From Cryptomeria japonica (Eukaryota; Streptophyta; Pinopsida; Cupressales; Cupressaceae): a stretch of 64,000 nucleotides of DNA. The notes under the pieces are model-generated. The model was not told the origin of the DNA and did not search any database. It saw only the letters and a list, made by a program, of their open reading frames with translations. Where the stretch lies: the NCBI RefSeq assembly GCF_030272615.1, contig NW_026729161.1:98501-162500 (forward strand). The letters are read 5' to 3'. This document shows positions 49,503 through 61,664 of this stretch, piece after piece. The position numbers were made by a program, and so were the translations under genes. How positions within the stretch are numbered: the stretch's first letter is position 1; every line of letters begins with the position of its first letter.

Positions 49503-50385
49503 TGTCTCAAACTTACATTTACATGAGGTTACTATTTATAGAAAGTTTTCATTTGAGCACAAAATGGTACAAAATTCTCCCAAAAGCTTATGGTTGGTTA
49601 GATAAGCATGCCGCTAAAGTTTCATCACAAGATCACAACTAGTTTGAAGATATTAAAAAGTTCATTTTGGAGGGATGCAATTAAAGGTTTAAACTTAATT
49701 TTGGGGACTTTAGACCCTCTGAAACGCCTTGAAAAGTGGGTGCAAATGGTGTTGAGGTTTGCAAGATGATAGAACACTTCACTTGATTTTCGGTGCTTCA
49801 AACAGTTCGTCAATTAGACACACAACTCACAAGTTATGGCCTCCAGAAGTTTGTACTCCTGAAATAGGAAATATGATTTGCATCAGACACATAAATAAGC
49901 TATAAAAGGGAGGGACACATGTTGATGTGTGTTTTAACACGTCATAGGGCATCTAGACTGGAGATAAGGTCAACTATACTTTATTGGATGGTTTTAGCCC
50001 ATGGTTTTGTAATATCATTTGACGGTTTCTTGTATTGTATCTCCTATATATGAGGTGTGTGAGATAGAGGTTGTGTGTAAGAGTCTTATGGCTATTGAGT
50101 TACCTTTGAATATCTAATTAGTGGTACTCCTATGAAGAGCTTGCTCTACAAGTATATTATAATCTATTTTTTATTGTTGAATAATATATTGGGCGGCTTT
50201 TGGAGTGTGGGGTTTTTCTCCCGAAAGGGTTTTCCCCACGTAAATTATTGTGTTTTGGCATGAATTTTATTTATGAGTATTTCTATTAATTTTCTGTAAC
50301 TATTGTGACAATCTGTAAAAGTTTTTGCATTACCCTGTTCTCAAGGTTAGTGTAGGAAGTTGTTTCGCTACTTAACTTCCTTACA
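49503..50385 (+). repeat. Probable solo LTR inside Copia gag
   Basis: It starts TGTCTCAAACTTAC and ends CTTCCTTACA. The 3' part has TTTTTCTCCCGAAAGGGTTT and CCCCACGTAAATTATTGTG, standard late-LTR wording for plant Copia. The bordering 5-mers (AATGG and TGAAG) do not match, so either the ends are off or the duplication has decayed. Confidence 0.55.
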
Positions 50386-52047
50386 TGAAGGAGTATATGA
50401 ATAAGAAGAAGAGCATTGAAGCTTCCATGAATAAGTCCTCTAATGATGGTGATACTAATGGTTTGTTTATTTTAGCTAACTCTATTACTAATGATGCTTG
50501 GCTTGTTGATTTAGGTGCTTCCTACCATATGAATCCCCACAAGGAGTGGTTTTATGAATATAAAGAATACGATGAAGGATAATTTTTTCTTGCTGATAAC
50601 ACCTCAACAAAGATTATGGGTAAAGGAAAGGTAATGTTGTGTTTTAGTGATGAGAGGATTTTTTCCATTGATAATGTTTTACATATTTCAGATTTTGCAA
50701 GAAGGTTACTTTCAATTTCTAAGTTGAATGATTTTGGAATGCATGTGACATTTGATAAGTTTGGTTGCAGGTTGGTAAGGGGGAGTTTGGTGATTTCTAA
50801 GGGATCTCAAACATGGAGTTTGTTTATGATACATGCCTTCATTGTTTGTAATTCTACTTTTGTAACTAGGATTGAAAATACATGTATGTTGTAGCACCAT
50901 AGAATGGGTCACATTGGTGAAAGGTCTTAAGACCATTATAGATAAGAAATTAGTTGAGGGTATTTTTTATTATTCTATTAGTAAAGAGTGATTTCTGAGC
51001 ATTGTGTGTTTGGTAAACAAAATATATCTTCATTTTCTAAAGGAATAAATAAGGCTAAGAGACCTTTAGATATTACTCATTTGGATGTATGTAGTCCTGT
51101 GGATGTTGACTCTTCGAATAATCTTGACATTGTGTTTCTTCATTGACGATGTCTCAAGATATACTTAGATTTATTTTATGCATTCAAAATATTAAGTTTT
51201 CACTAATTTTAAGGATTTTAAGGCATTGGTTGTAAATAAAGTAGAGTATAAGATTAAAAAAAATTGAGATCTGACAATGGGGGGGAATATTGCTCTAAAT
51301 AATTTGATGACAAACATGGAAGAATTTTTAGTAAAAAAGACTACACCTTACACTCCCCAAAAAAATTGGGTAGTAGAAAGAATGAATTGTACATTAATGG
51401 AAAGAGATAGGAGCATGTTAAGTAGTGCTAAGCTAGATAAATGATTTTGGGAAGAAGTTGTTGGTATTGCTTTTTATTTACTTAATATATCTCCTTGTAA
51501 AGCTCTTGTTGATCAAATTTCTTATGAAATATGGTTAGGTACAAAAGCCTCTATTTTCACATTTAAGGGTCTTTGGTTGTGAGGCTTTTGTTCTTGTGCC
51601 TCAAAAGAAGTGATCTAAATTGAAAGTAAAGCTAAAAAATGCATCTTTGTAGGATATATGGTGAGAATTTAAAAGGTCGTAAGCTTTGGAATCGTCTAAC
51701 CCATAAAATGATCTTTTCTAGAGATATGATTTTTAGGAAATTTAGAGTCGACTTAGGTGAAGAACAACCAAAGGAAAAGTCAAAGATAACACATTTTGAA
51801 ACAAAATAGGCAAATGCAAATGTGGAAGAATAGAGTGATGGACAATAAGATGGAGAAGAATAAGAAATTATTTTAAGTGAAAGTTCTAAAGATTTAGTTG
51901 TGATAGAAGAATTTGATCACAATGAAGAGAATGAGGAAGAACTTCTTACTCCACCTTTGATAAGGTTCGCAAGATAGAAAAATCCAATTGATAGGTATAG
52001 CCCACCAGATTTTTGTTGTAAAGTTTCTTTGATAAGTACTAATGATG

Positions 52048-52830
52048 TGTTTGCATTCTACACTCTTATGAGAATAGTTGATGTTGTCATTGATGGCAAC
52101 CATCTGACAACCAATTGGCATTCATCTGGCAATTACCGGCACTAACAATAGACTTCTACATACACTGACATGCACTTCACCGACAGCGGCAACAATGCAT
52201 ACCAACACCCCAACCGATAGGGAATAAACTTTTGATTATTGTATTTTAATGTAATTATCTTTTGTAAAGACGACATGGCATATTGTAAAAGACATATATA
52301 TGTATGAGATCTTATAGGTCATTTAGAATATGGAAGCAAGAATATATCGATAATATTTTTGTATAAGGTGATATAGTTGACAGCGAAGGTTTTGGTAATA
52401 GACTGAGCTTAAACCGATACTGAACCTGGCATAGTTGATGCTGATTTGAAGCAGTGCATTGTATTGGATCCCATAATCCACTTTTGTAGTCAGTGCGACT
52501 CTTATTGAATAGTGAGCTCTAGGCAATTGGCCTTCCTGCATGTGCAGGCCCCTCATTGTAAGTAATATTTATTCATTGGCTAGTGAGTGAATATTGTGTG
52601 TCACAAATCCCATCAAGGTTTTTCCCACACTGGTTTCCTCGTTAAATATCTTGTGTTATGGTGTGTTCTCTATGCTGTCTCTATTATTCTTATTTACTGC
52701 ATTAATTCTTATTCACCGGTACACTATTTTGGGATGCAAAGTTCTTAATAAGTTTAAATATGCTTCTAACCAGTTAGACATTGATTCACCCCCCTTCTCA
52801 GTGTCTTTGGAACTTTCATCAATCCTAACA
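52048..52830 (+). repeat. X2 5' LTR
   Basis: Starts TGTTTGCATTCTACACTC and ends ATCCTAACA. It is longer than the 3' LTR mainly by a stretch around 52380-52430. Confidence 0.9.
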
Positions 52831-52832
52831 AT

Positions 52833-52844
52833 TGGTACCAGAGC
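52833..52844 (+). promoter_or_regulatory. X2 primer-binding site
   Basis: TGGTACCAGAGC, two bases after the LTR, matches the initiator-Met site at 11 of 12 bases. Confidence 0.75.
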
Positions 52845-52901
52845 CTAGTCCTCTATTTTCAAAAGCCTAACAACTTGTGGAAGATTCTGACACCGGTATA
52901 G

Positions 52902-54007
52902 ATGGAGAACTTAAGAAAACAATTGGAAGGAGCTCTTGTAGACTATGATGTGGAGGAATTGAAGAATATAAAACTTGAAGATGATCTAAGAACTGCATAG
53001 GAATTCATTCAAGGACTTCAGGAGCTATAGCTCGAAATAAAAGAAAAGAACTTCATGAGAAGATGCAGAAAGATGATGAGGAAAAGGAAACTCTTAATGA
53101 ACTTGTGAACAAGTTGAGAATAGAGAACAATAATATGAAGAATGAAATGCAAGATATGACTATAAGATTATGTAAAGATATTGAAGATAGGAAGAAGAAT
53201 GAAGAAGACTTGACTAGGAGACTTAATGATGTTGGAAATGAAAATCTAAGACCCAGTCATGAAAATGATATGTTGAAGACAGATCTAAATCACATGCAAC
53301 TTGATATAACTGAGCTTATGAGACAAAAGGGAATTCTGGAAAATGAGCTGGATACTGCAAATAAACACAAAGAGAAATTCAATAAAAGTTCAAAGGAACT
53401 TGATGATATGCTGAAAAATCAGAAACCTAATGGAGATACTAATGGACTTGGATTTGAAGTTGGAGAAAGTTTTGGTACTATAAACAATCATGATCACAGT
53501 AAATCGGTAAGACAACCTAGTGCTTATAAATTTAATGGGAAATGCTTTAACTGTAAAAAGTATGGTCATAGAGAAAATCAGTGTAGATTTAGAAACAATC
53601 AGAACATTAATGCACCCACCAGTCAATGTTCCAAATGCAACAAAACTGGTCATAATTCAGAGAACTGCAGAATGAATGTGAGATGCTATGTTTGTGGAAG
53701 ATTTGGGAACTTATCTAATCAATGCAGAACACAAACTGGTGTACTATATGGAAAGGCTATTTAGAATAATAATGTAACTTGTTATGCTTGTAACAAAATT
53801 GGACATATTGCAAAATTTTGTAGAAGCAAGATTTCACCGACAAACAATAAAGGATCCAGTTTGAAAGGTAAAGGAAAGGTAGATGAGGTAAAGCAAGAAT
53901 TTTCAAAATAATGGATTAGAAAGAGAGATCAGAATGTTGATGAAATTGTCCCTGCACTGGTAGAAAAGAGTAATACTCCACTGGCTGGAGATTCTTCATC
54001 CAACTGA
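52902..54007 (+). pseudogene. X2 ORF1: Gag-like coiled coil with four CCHC knuckles
   Basis: The start ATGGAGAAC matches X1. TAG stands at codon 33 (52998-53000), as in X1, and a small deletion near 53025 shifts the frame; the main open part is 53063-53764. The coiled coil runs to about 53400, then the GDTNGLGFEVGES motif, then knuckles CFNCKKYGHRENQC, CSKCNKTGHNSENC, CYVCGRFGNLSNQC and, past a TAG at 53762, CYACNKIGHIAKFC. The end TGA at 54005 matches the X1 end. Four knuckles in series is more than the one or two usual in Copia Gag. Confidence 0.7.
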
Positions 54008-54311
54008 GAAGTAACCAGTTTTGGGGGCATTACAGAAAGTTGAAAATCATGCAGAGTACCCTCAGTTGATGGTGAGAAGATAGATTTCTTCCTTACTGGC
54101 AGATGTGTTAAGTTTTCACTTAACCGACGAGCATTCAATGCAGTTGTTGAGAGAAATTTTATTATAAATAAGTTGATTTCCCTCTTTTTCGACACACTGA
54201 ACATTCGAATTAGCAGAGAGCATGAAAACTAAGCGAAGGCATTCAAGAAAGGTGTGAAGTGATTTCTTTCAAGCATTCAGAATATTTTCAGGCAGCTAAA
54301 GGTATTTTTCA

Positions 54312-57300
54312 ATGGCTTCTTCTTCTGCTTGCAAATTTGTTCAGAACCGTACTATTGTGAAAAATGTGAAACGCGTTAGGCCCGTGTTTAAAATAATTCC
54401 CGAAGTAGCTAAGAAAGATGATTCCATAGGGGCATTTTTAAAAATTCCTAAAGGTGTAGCATTTGCAGAAGACCCTAGGATTTATATTCATTGCAACATT
54501 GAAGAATTAGGTTCTGAGGAACTGATGAAAATGTTTAAAATGGTAATTTGTGATGAAAATGGTGGTGTTAAACCTGAACACAAGATTGTAGAAACTTTAG
54601 GTTTTGTTGAGATATTGAATATCCCTGAATTTCCAAAGGAAGTAGTGATAATTATTTTAAGTAGAGCACATGGAGAATTCTTGTGGTTGGATTTTGTTTG
54701 CAAAATAACCGGTCAAGCAATTAGGGCAGTAACTGGTTTACCCTCAACCGACAAAAGACCTGATAAAACTAAGAAGATTTCCAACAACACAGTGATAAGC
54801 CTAACTGGAGAAACATCTGACAGTAGATCACTAAGAGTGAATGATATTAAGGACATCAATTTGAGATTTGTGAGTATGGTGTTAGGATATAAGACTACAC
54901 ATGCTAATAGGCTAAATTCGGTTTCTAGTCTATGTATACATAGTGCTTATGACATGGTTAACAACAATTTAATGATTGATGTATGTGAATGGCTGAAAGA
55001 TGAACTTATTGACAACCTGAAAAAGATCAAAGGTGACAAGAAAGGCACATTCCATTTGGAAACCTTTTGGTATGTTTAATGTTGTATTTCACTAAGGAGA
55101 TTCCTGGTACAGGACCCAAATACTTTGGCTATGATATACCGGTAGGAAAACAAATACAGGAAGCTTTCACCAGCATGGGAACTACAAAGGACAAAAACAT
55201 AGTTGAATACTTTAAGACTTTCCAAGCTAAGATGAGAGCTAGAGAAAGGCTACCATAGAGTATAGTAGACAAGTATGAGAAAGAAATCTGTTTTGTTATC
55301 AAGAAAGATGAGACATGGATGGAAGTTGTACTCCCTAGGACTGTTTGGGTAACTGAAATGGGATATGAGGTAGATATTAACATTCTTGAGACATATGCTA
55401 AAGCATTACTAGATGCACCTAGAGAACCATCAGAACAAGTTTTTGGCAATGCAGAAACTATTGAAGGTGATGTAAAAACATTTAAGCAAAGGAAGAGAAG
55501 AGAAAAATACATTAGAGATGCTTTAAAGAAGGTAAAGGAAATCAAAGAAAATGTAATGAACTTTACTAGGATATCAGCTAGTGAGCTTGAAGGACTGCAA
55601 CCAGAGGCACACATTTCACTGGTTGGCACATCTTTTGGAACCGACAATGACAAGGCAACAGAGTTCAAAAGAGTAGAAAGGAGGAAGGGAAAACCTTCAC
55701 CGATACCCTCTCCTTCACATAAGAGAACAAGGACCTTGAGGAAGAAACAACAGGCAGTAAGGGAACCAGCCAAGAAACTAACTCCTAAAAACAAACAGAA
55801 ACCGGTCACACCTTAATTGGATGATTTGTTGAATGAAATAACTGGTGATGGAAATTTGGCTAATGTGAGTAAACTGTATAATTATTTTAATGATTCTGAC
55901 AAGGAAAGCATTGAGAATAGTATTATTTCATACTTGGACATATATAAGAAAGTCTTAATTGAAGTTGTGGATGATTTACCAAGTGAACTATATAGAAGAT
56001 TGGATGCAAAAAGGATAGCAGTGATGGAATTAGATAAGAAACTAAAAGTTGAAAAACTTCTAGCTATTGATTCTGTGAACTCAAAAGAGGAAATTGATGA
56101 ATTGATTTGTGAGGCTAACAGATTTGTTTTTGCTAGTGGGCATCGATAGGTAAGTTTAATGGCAGGAAGAGTAAATGAGATTGCAGAGGAGACTACTGAT
56201 AAATGGGATATATTCTTTGTGGAAAAAGAAAAACAAGAGGAAAGAAACTGACCAAAGAAAACATTCAAAGTATATCTGAAGGATAAAGATAAGGGAAAAG
56301 GTAAAGTTGGTGGAATTCCAAACATCAAGATTACTGATAATATATTGCCACCACCTTTGGATACTACACCGGTACATACTGATGATACACCAGATATTGA
56401 TACTGAAGGTATCACACATGATGACACTAATCATGAATCTGAGATACTAGTCACCATGAATGTGGATACTTAGAAAGTGAATATTGTTGTGGACAAGGAT
56501 AGTGTAGAGGTTAAGAATGATAATGTTGACAGTAGAAACATAGCTGAGAAACTGGTAGAGACTGTTGAGGTTGAGATCCCAACCCAAACAGAGCAACCAT
56601 CAGATACAGGAAAACCTAATGAAGAAAATGATGCTGGCACAAGGCCACCAGAGATAGAGATATCGACAACAGAACTTATTGAAAAACCTACAGAGGAAGA
56701 GGTACATACTGAGGAAGAGAAACTGACAATCACTGAGAAACCTAAACAATCAGGCAAACCTTTACTGGTTGAAATGCAAACTCACACTGATCCACCAAAG
56801 GTAAACACAAGCAAAATGGTTACTAATGATGGAAGCACAAAGGTAATAAAGTTAATTGGTCAGACATCTGACACTTCAACAAGTGAATTCAGACCTACTG
56901 AAGTACTTTTAGATTCAATCAAGAAGATAACAGACTGCAATGCATTGGCCTACAAGGAAATTGATTGCACCAAATTGTAACACTTATCACATCAAGGATT
57001 CTATAGGAAAACTAGGCACACTATCAAAATTTATTACTGATAATGTAATAACCATTGACAAGATGAATGAGGACACCTTCAGGGAGAAAGTTGAAAAGGA
57101 GAAGGATAAATTATTTGAAGACACAATAAAGAAGTGCACAAAACACATGAATACACTATTACCAGCACTGAACTCTACAATTTTTGAATACAAGGAACTT
57201 TACAGGGAAACATGCAAACCCCATCTTTTGATAGAGGACATAGAAAAGGAGATCAGCAGGGTACAAAAATAAATAGATGACATAGCTGATAACATAATTG

Positions 57301-57641
57301 GTTCATCCGAACCTATATTAGTCATTGAGCAGGAAATAGCAGGTTTTGAGGAAAAATTGGAGAAACTTGAGAAAGAGAAGGCAAGGATTAAGTCTAATGC
57401 CCGAGAACTTGAATACAAACTTGGTCCTAATTTCTACAATCTTATCTCTCTAAGAAATGAAATCTTTAAGGCATTATTTCAAGGAGAGCGATCACTGGAA
57501 GAACACATGCACTATCTCACTGGGAAGATCCAACAGACTGAGGCAACCCTGACCAACAACAAAAGATTCATGCAGAGTCTAAATTTGGTTTTGGCAGACA
57601 TCTTTCAGATTGTAACCAACCGGTTACAAACTTTGAGGTGA
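54312..57641 (+). pseudogene. X2 ORF2: long protein of unknown function, decayed
   Basis: It starts MASSSACKFVQN and is open for 255 codons, through the unknown N-terminal domain (FAEDPRIYIHCNIEELG, AHGEFLWLDFVCKITGQA). It then shifts frame near 55070 and continues with stops at 55256, 55814, 56147, 56249, 56471, 56978 and 57270. The basic mid-region (KRVERRKGKPSPIPSPSHKR), an acidic Thr/Glu-rich stretch (about 56500-56800) and a C-terminal coiled coil are all kept. The final TGA at 57639 aligns with the X1 stop. Several stops align with CAG or CAA in X1. Confidence 0.65.
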
Positions 57642-57843
57642 AATTTTTGCACTTATTTGACTATTTTTGACAACCTTTGTCATTAATGTCAAAGGGGGGG
57701 TAGTGGAGAGAAAAATACTTCTTCAGAGAAGATCATTTTCTCAAGGGGAGCACATATTTTTGGAAACTTCTTTGGACTTTAGTTTTTGGAACGGTTTTTG
57801 TATTTTTCTCATGAGTGTTGCCATCAATGCCAAAGGGGGAGAT
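57642..57843 (+). promoter_or_regulatory. X2 repeated polypurine tracts
   Basis: CATTAATGTCAAAGGGGGGG (about 57680) and CATCAATGCCAAAGGGGGAG (about 57822), the latter just before the 3' LTR; same arrangement as X1. Confidence 0.65.
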
Positions 57844-58581
57844 TGTTGGAATTCTACACTCTTATGAGAATAGTTGATGTTGTTATTGATGGCAACCATT
57901 TGGAAACCAACTGACATTCATTTGGCAAGCCACCGATAGTTACCGGCACTGGCAATAGACTTCTACATACACCGACAAGCACTTCATCGGCAGCAACAAC
58001 AATGCATATCGACACCCTAGCCGATACAGAATAAACTTTTGTTTATTGTATTTTAATGTAATTCTTTTGTAAAGATGAGATGTCATATTGTAAAAGACTC
58101 ATATATGTCTGAGATCTTATAGGTCATTTAGAAAATGGAAGTGAGAATATATGGATAATATTTTTGTATAAGGTGATATAGTTGATGCTGATTTGAAGCA
58201 GTACATTGTATTGGATTTCATAATCCACTTTTGTAGTCAGTGTGACTCTTATTGAGTAGTGAGCTCTAGGCAGTTGGCCTTCCTACATGTGTAGGCCCCT
58301 CATTGTAAGTAATATTTATTCATTGGCCAGTGAGTGAATATTGTGGGTCATAAATCCCACTGAGGTTTTTCCCACACCGGGTTTCCTCATTAAATATCTT
58401 GTGTTATGGTGTGTTCTCTATGCTATCTCTGTTATTCTTATTTACTGCATTAATTCTTATTCACTGGTACACTGTTTTGGGATGCAAAGTTCTTAATAAG
58501 TTTAAATATTCTGCTAACTGGCTAGACACTGATTCACCCCCCCCCCTCTCAGTGTCTTTGGAACTGTCATCAATCCTAATA
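57844..58581 (+). repeat. X2 3' LTR
   Basis: Starts TGTTGGAATTCTACACTC and ends ATCCTAATA (terminal CA changed to TA), followed by TGATG. Confidence 0.9.
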
Positions 58582-58677
58582 TGATGAACCTATATCTTTC
58601 AAGGAGGCACTCTTCTTTGAGGAAAGTGAGTCTTGGATGCAGGGCATGTGCACAAAGATGGTGGTCAGAAAAGTGGA

Positions 58678-59039
58678 CACTACCCAAAAAAAACTTGGAA
58701 AAACAAGCAGTGTGTACGCAGTTTTAAAATTTCAAATTCCCACGTACGCGCTTAGGTTTGTTCTTCCCGAGCCTAGAAAAGGTAGCGCGTACACGCTGCT
58801 TTTAGGAAAATGAGTGCATATGCGCTATACCTTGGAAAATGAGCGCATATGTGTTGCTCATAGGAAAATGAGCGCGTACGCACTAATAATCCAAATAAAA
58901 CCGCGTACGCGGTGCCTGGTAAAAAAAGTTTAAAAAAAAATCTGGGTCTCATTTACCCGTAAATCGCATTTTTAACTTCATTTTTTCCTTATTTTCTCAC
59001 CTAAATCGTGAACGAGGTGCTAAATTTGTCCTCCAGGCT
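58678..59039 (+). promoter_or_regulatory. Gene B 5' flank with GCGTACGC motif cluster
   Basis: Seven palindromic motifs of the type GCGYAYRCGC lie within 200 bp: at about 58711, 58742, 58785, 58813, 58842, 58871 and 58901 (for example AGCGCGTACGCAC and CCGCGTACGCGG), several preceded by GGAAAATG. The region lies just upstream of gene B exon 1 and near the element end. Such arrays are known as transposase-binding subterminal repeats in other DNA elements; here that role is inferred. Confidence 0.5.
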
Positions 59040-61664
59040 ATGGATCAAGGTTAGTTTTTGTTTATTTTTGTCTTTCTTTCTATTTTATGCAATTTGTTTT
59101 ACATTTTGAATTTAATTTCATTAATTTTGATTAGGTTTTTTCATTTTTTGTTTCAAAAACTAGATTCTTCTAATCTAGAACAAGAACAACCAAAAGAACC
59201 TCCTAAAAACCCACAAGAACAACCAAATGCACCTCCTAAAAATACACAAGAACAACCCCCAATTCCTCCTTTTGACTGCATAGCCAAAACACAGGAAGAA
59301 TTAATTAATCAGTTAGGACAAAATACGTCTAAAATCAATAGACTGATTGTAAAATTGAAAACTTATGAACTTGACCATCATCAATCCCTCGCCACTAACC
59401 TAGAAACATTAGCTAGTGGTGCCATAGCTGTTTCCATAGAAATTACCAAATGGGAAAGCTTTAGGGATAGGTGTTGTTGATTCTATGCCAATGGGCTATC
59501 ATACGATGGAGTAAAAAACAAAAATATTTCTAAACAACAAATATGTGCCCTTTTTGTTGATCCCAAAATTGGTCAGTCATTACCTCTTAATGCAAAGAGG
59601 TTTCCCATACATTGGTGTACCAATGCGCAGATGAAGAATCTTTTTTGGAAAAGGTGGTGGATGGTCTTTGATGATCCACCTTGTAATAATTATGAGGTGC
59701 CATTATATTTTTTGAGAAAAATATATTGTGAGTTTGTGCTCAATGTGCGACCAAACTATTTTGACATGAGAGAGTTTCATGGTAGAGGTGGTGGCTCTGC
59801 CCAAGATAGACCTGGAGCTTGTAGGTGATTAGCCATGGAGAGTCGCCGCCCCCTAGCACCCAAACCCAAGGTGCATCAAGCTGTCCCATTAGAGTTGAAA
59901 GAGTCGATGGAGCTACAGACTCTTCAAGCGGCCACAACATTGAATGGTTCCATCATCCAGCATGGAACATCATTAGCACACCCTATTGTATTGGATGATG
60001 AGCTGTTAGAGGGCGACAGAGAGCCCATCAAGCATATGTGTGTCAGTTGCTCGGGGATATGCTCGGGGATAGATGATGCAGCCAGTGCAGATGGATACTC
60101 ATATCATCTGTGCACAATTTGCAGTTGTAGATGTTAGGCTCACATGGTTGAGGATGTCATGCTGACAAATGAGTTGATGGACATGGTGTTTGCCCATAAG
60201 CCACAGACATAGGTGTGTTGATTTGAATTCATAACATTTTATTTATCAGTTACTTTAAATTTGCAATTACATAAATGAATTTTCATTTATACATTGATTT
60301 AAATTGAGACAAATAATATGCATTTCAGGATGCAGTAGTAGTATCCCATACACCTCCCCTAGTTACCATAGTTGCAACTTTGATGCTTGAGCTATAAATT
60401 TTGTAACATGTTAAAATAGAATAGTACACTTTGAATTCAAAAAAATACAAGATATACTAACTATCTTTAATGCTTGGTCCAATTTCTGGTTTGTAGGTGT
60501 TGACAGGGGATGAAATGTCCCAGTTTGATGACATCACGCTCTCAGCGATCGATTTTGGCCTACAAGGCTATACGGTATCATATTTTGTACAACTCTTTTT
60601 ATGTATTGTTTTGATGGAATATGCAAGTCATTTCATTTTATATTTTTAAAATTATGTTTAATTTATTATCTATACTAATATCTCATGTTAATTTTGTGTT
60701 TTTAGGGTACCCCCTCCGCGTCTAGGGCTCGTCCTAAGAAAAAGAATTCCTCGAAGATGCCAAAATGTGTGAAGAAGGTAATTGGACACATTTTTAGTTG
60801 TACAATTGTTTGAAAATGTTGAAATCAAGTATTAGTTGGGGTTTGTAGATTGATTAGTGTTTTTTGTCTATTTTACATGTATAGCGACCATTGAGCTTTG
60901 TGGATATGTTGAATGCACCTGATTCGCCCGCGGATCAAGAGAGGGCGGAGGTATGTATCTCTACTTTATTTTCTTGATTTCATGATTATATGCACGTGTA
61001 CATGTGAACTTGTGATATATTATAATCTTATAATTTTTTCATACAGGAAATATCCATACCTATTTCGTCAATGGCGAATCCTCCTCCTTGCACTGGAGAA
61101 GCATCTCAGGATCCGGTACACTTTTGTTTGATATGTAAAATTAATTGTTTTCAACCTTCAATACTTATAATTATATTAATTGTTTTTTATCTTTGTACAT
61201 TTTTTGTATAGGTAATAGCGACAGTTTCTACATCGATGGTGAGCCATCCTCAGTCCATTAGAGAAGCATCTTAGGCACAGGTACGTCATTGTTCTCTATA
61301 TTATAGCTTTTAAGTGTTTTTGATATATTTATGTTAGTACATTGTATTAATTGTACATTTAATCTACAATAGACTCCTTCGCGGCACGGCCATAATGTGG
61401 ATCCATTTAAGTATGTCTTCAAGAAAACTCCTAAGAGTGACAAGGAGAGGAGAGCGAAGACATTAGCTCTTGGATCAGTCGATGAGGTAATCTACATTTC
61501 AATTGTAAAGGAATTAAAGTTAAATGCATAGTTATGTTGTTAATTGTGAACTATTTTCTACAAAAGAATTCTAACTTGGCTTTTGAATTGTGGTTTTGCA
61601 GCCATCTACAGAGCCACGTACTGTGTCGAAGAGGCTTGATTTTGATGATCCACCACAAGTTTAG
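59040..61664 (+). pseudogene. Gene B (right): mini-exon gene of unknown function
   Basis: Ten exons are proposed from GT-AG sites and the left copy: 59040-59049, 59164-60212, one near 60329-60400 (3' end unsure), then 60497-60574 (78 nt), 60706-60777 (72), 60885-60950 (66), 61047-61115 (69), 61212-61280 (69), 61373-61486 (114) and 61602-61664 (63). The last seven are all multiples of three, and the two 69-nt exons are similar to each other. The long exon has a Pro/Gln/Glu-rich start (EQEQPKEPPKNPQEQP), CALFVDPKIGQSLP, KRFPIHW, WWMVFDDPPCNNYEVP and a CVSCSGIC cluster. The tail is Ser/Pro/Lys-rich and ends FDDPPQV. Stops at 59478 (TGA), 59826 (TGA), 60135 (TAG) and within the second 69-nt exon break it; all fit C-to-T change. 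Function unknown. Confidence 0.6.

Larger units (their letters stand above)
52048..58581 (+). mobile_element. X2: complete non-autonomous Sirevirus-like element
   Basis: Flanked by TSD TGATG (52043-52047 and 58582-58586), inserted in Copia pol whose frame is restored when it is removed. It has LTRs of 783 and 738 bp, primer site, ORF1, ORF2 and polypurine tracts. The interior is about 5.0 kb and holds no pol gene. It gives the uninterrupted layout for X1. Confidence 0.9.
48353..58650 (+). mobile_element. Copia retrotransposon, decayed, with two insertions
   Basis: 5' LTR 48353-48675, primer-like site, gag and pol remnants up to 52047, continuing at 58587-58650 after X2. A probable solo LTR lies at 49503-50385. 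The pol frame stops being recognisable near 58650; reverse transcriptase beyond its first residues, RNase H and the 3' LTR are missing. The right DNA element starts close by, so the loss may have happened at that boundary. Confidence 0.75.
48803..58650 (+). pseudogene. Copia gag-pol (plus), heavily decayed
   Basis: Gag begins near MVSTSYLDIEKFN and keeps the YKMWKLKFEYLF and DKLARGTI...LCLTNSI blocks of the UBN2-type Copia gag. After the solo LTR, a protease remnant reads AWLVDLGASYHMN (usual Ser of DSGAS now Leu). A gag-pre-integrase region follows, then integrase pieces (HLDVCSP, RSDNGGEY), and a linker. The frame is interrupted at LISTND by X2 and resumes as EPISFKEALFFEESESWM, the start of Copia reverse transcriptase. 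Dozens of stops and several frameshifts make this one of the oldest copies here. Confidence 0.75.

Noticed and set aside
58678-58682. CACTA terminus, hence a CACTA-family element
   Set aside because: Only one occurrence, no matching terminus on the left copy, and gene A lacks the CACTA transposase signatures known to me. Kept only as a possible boundary.
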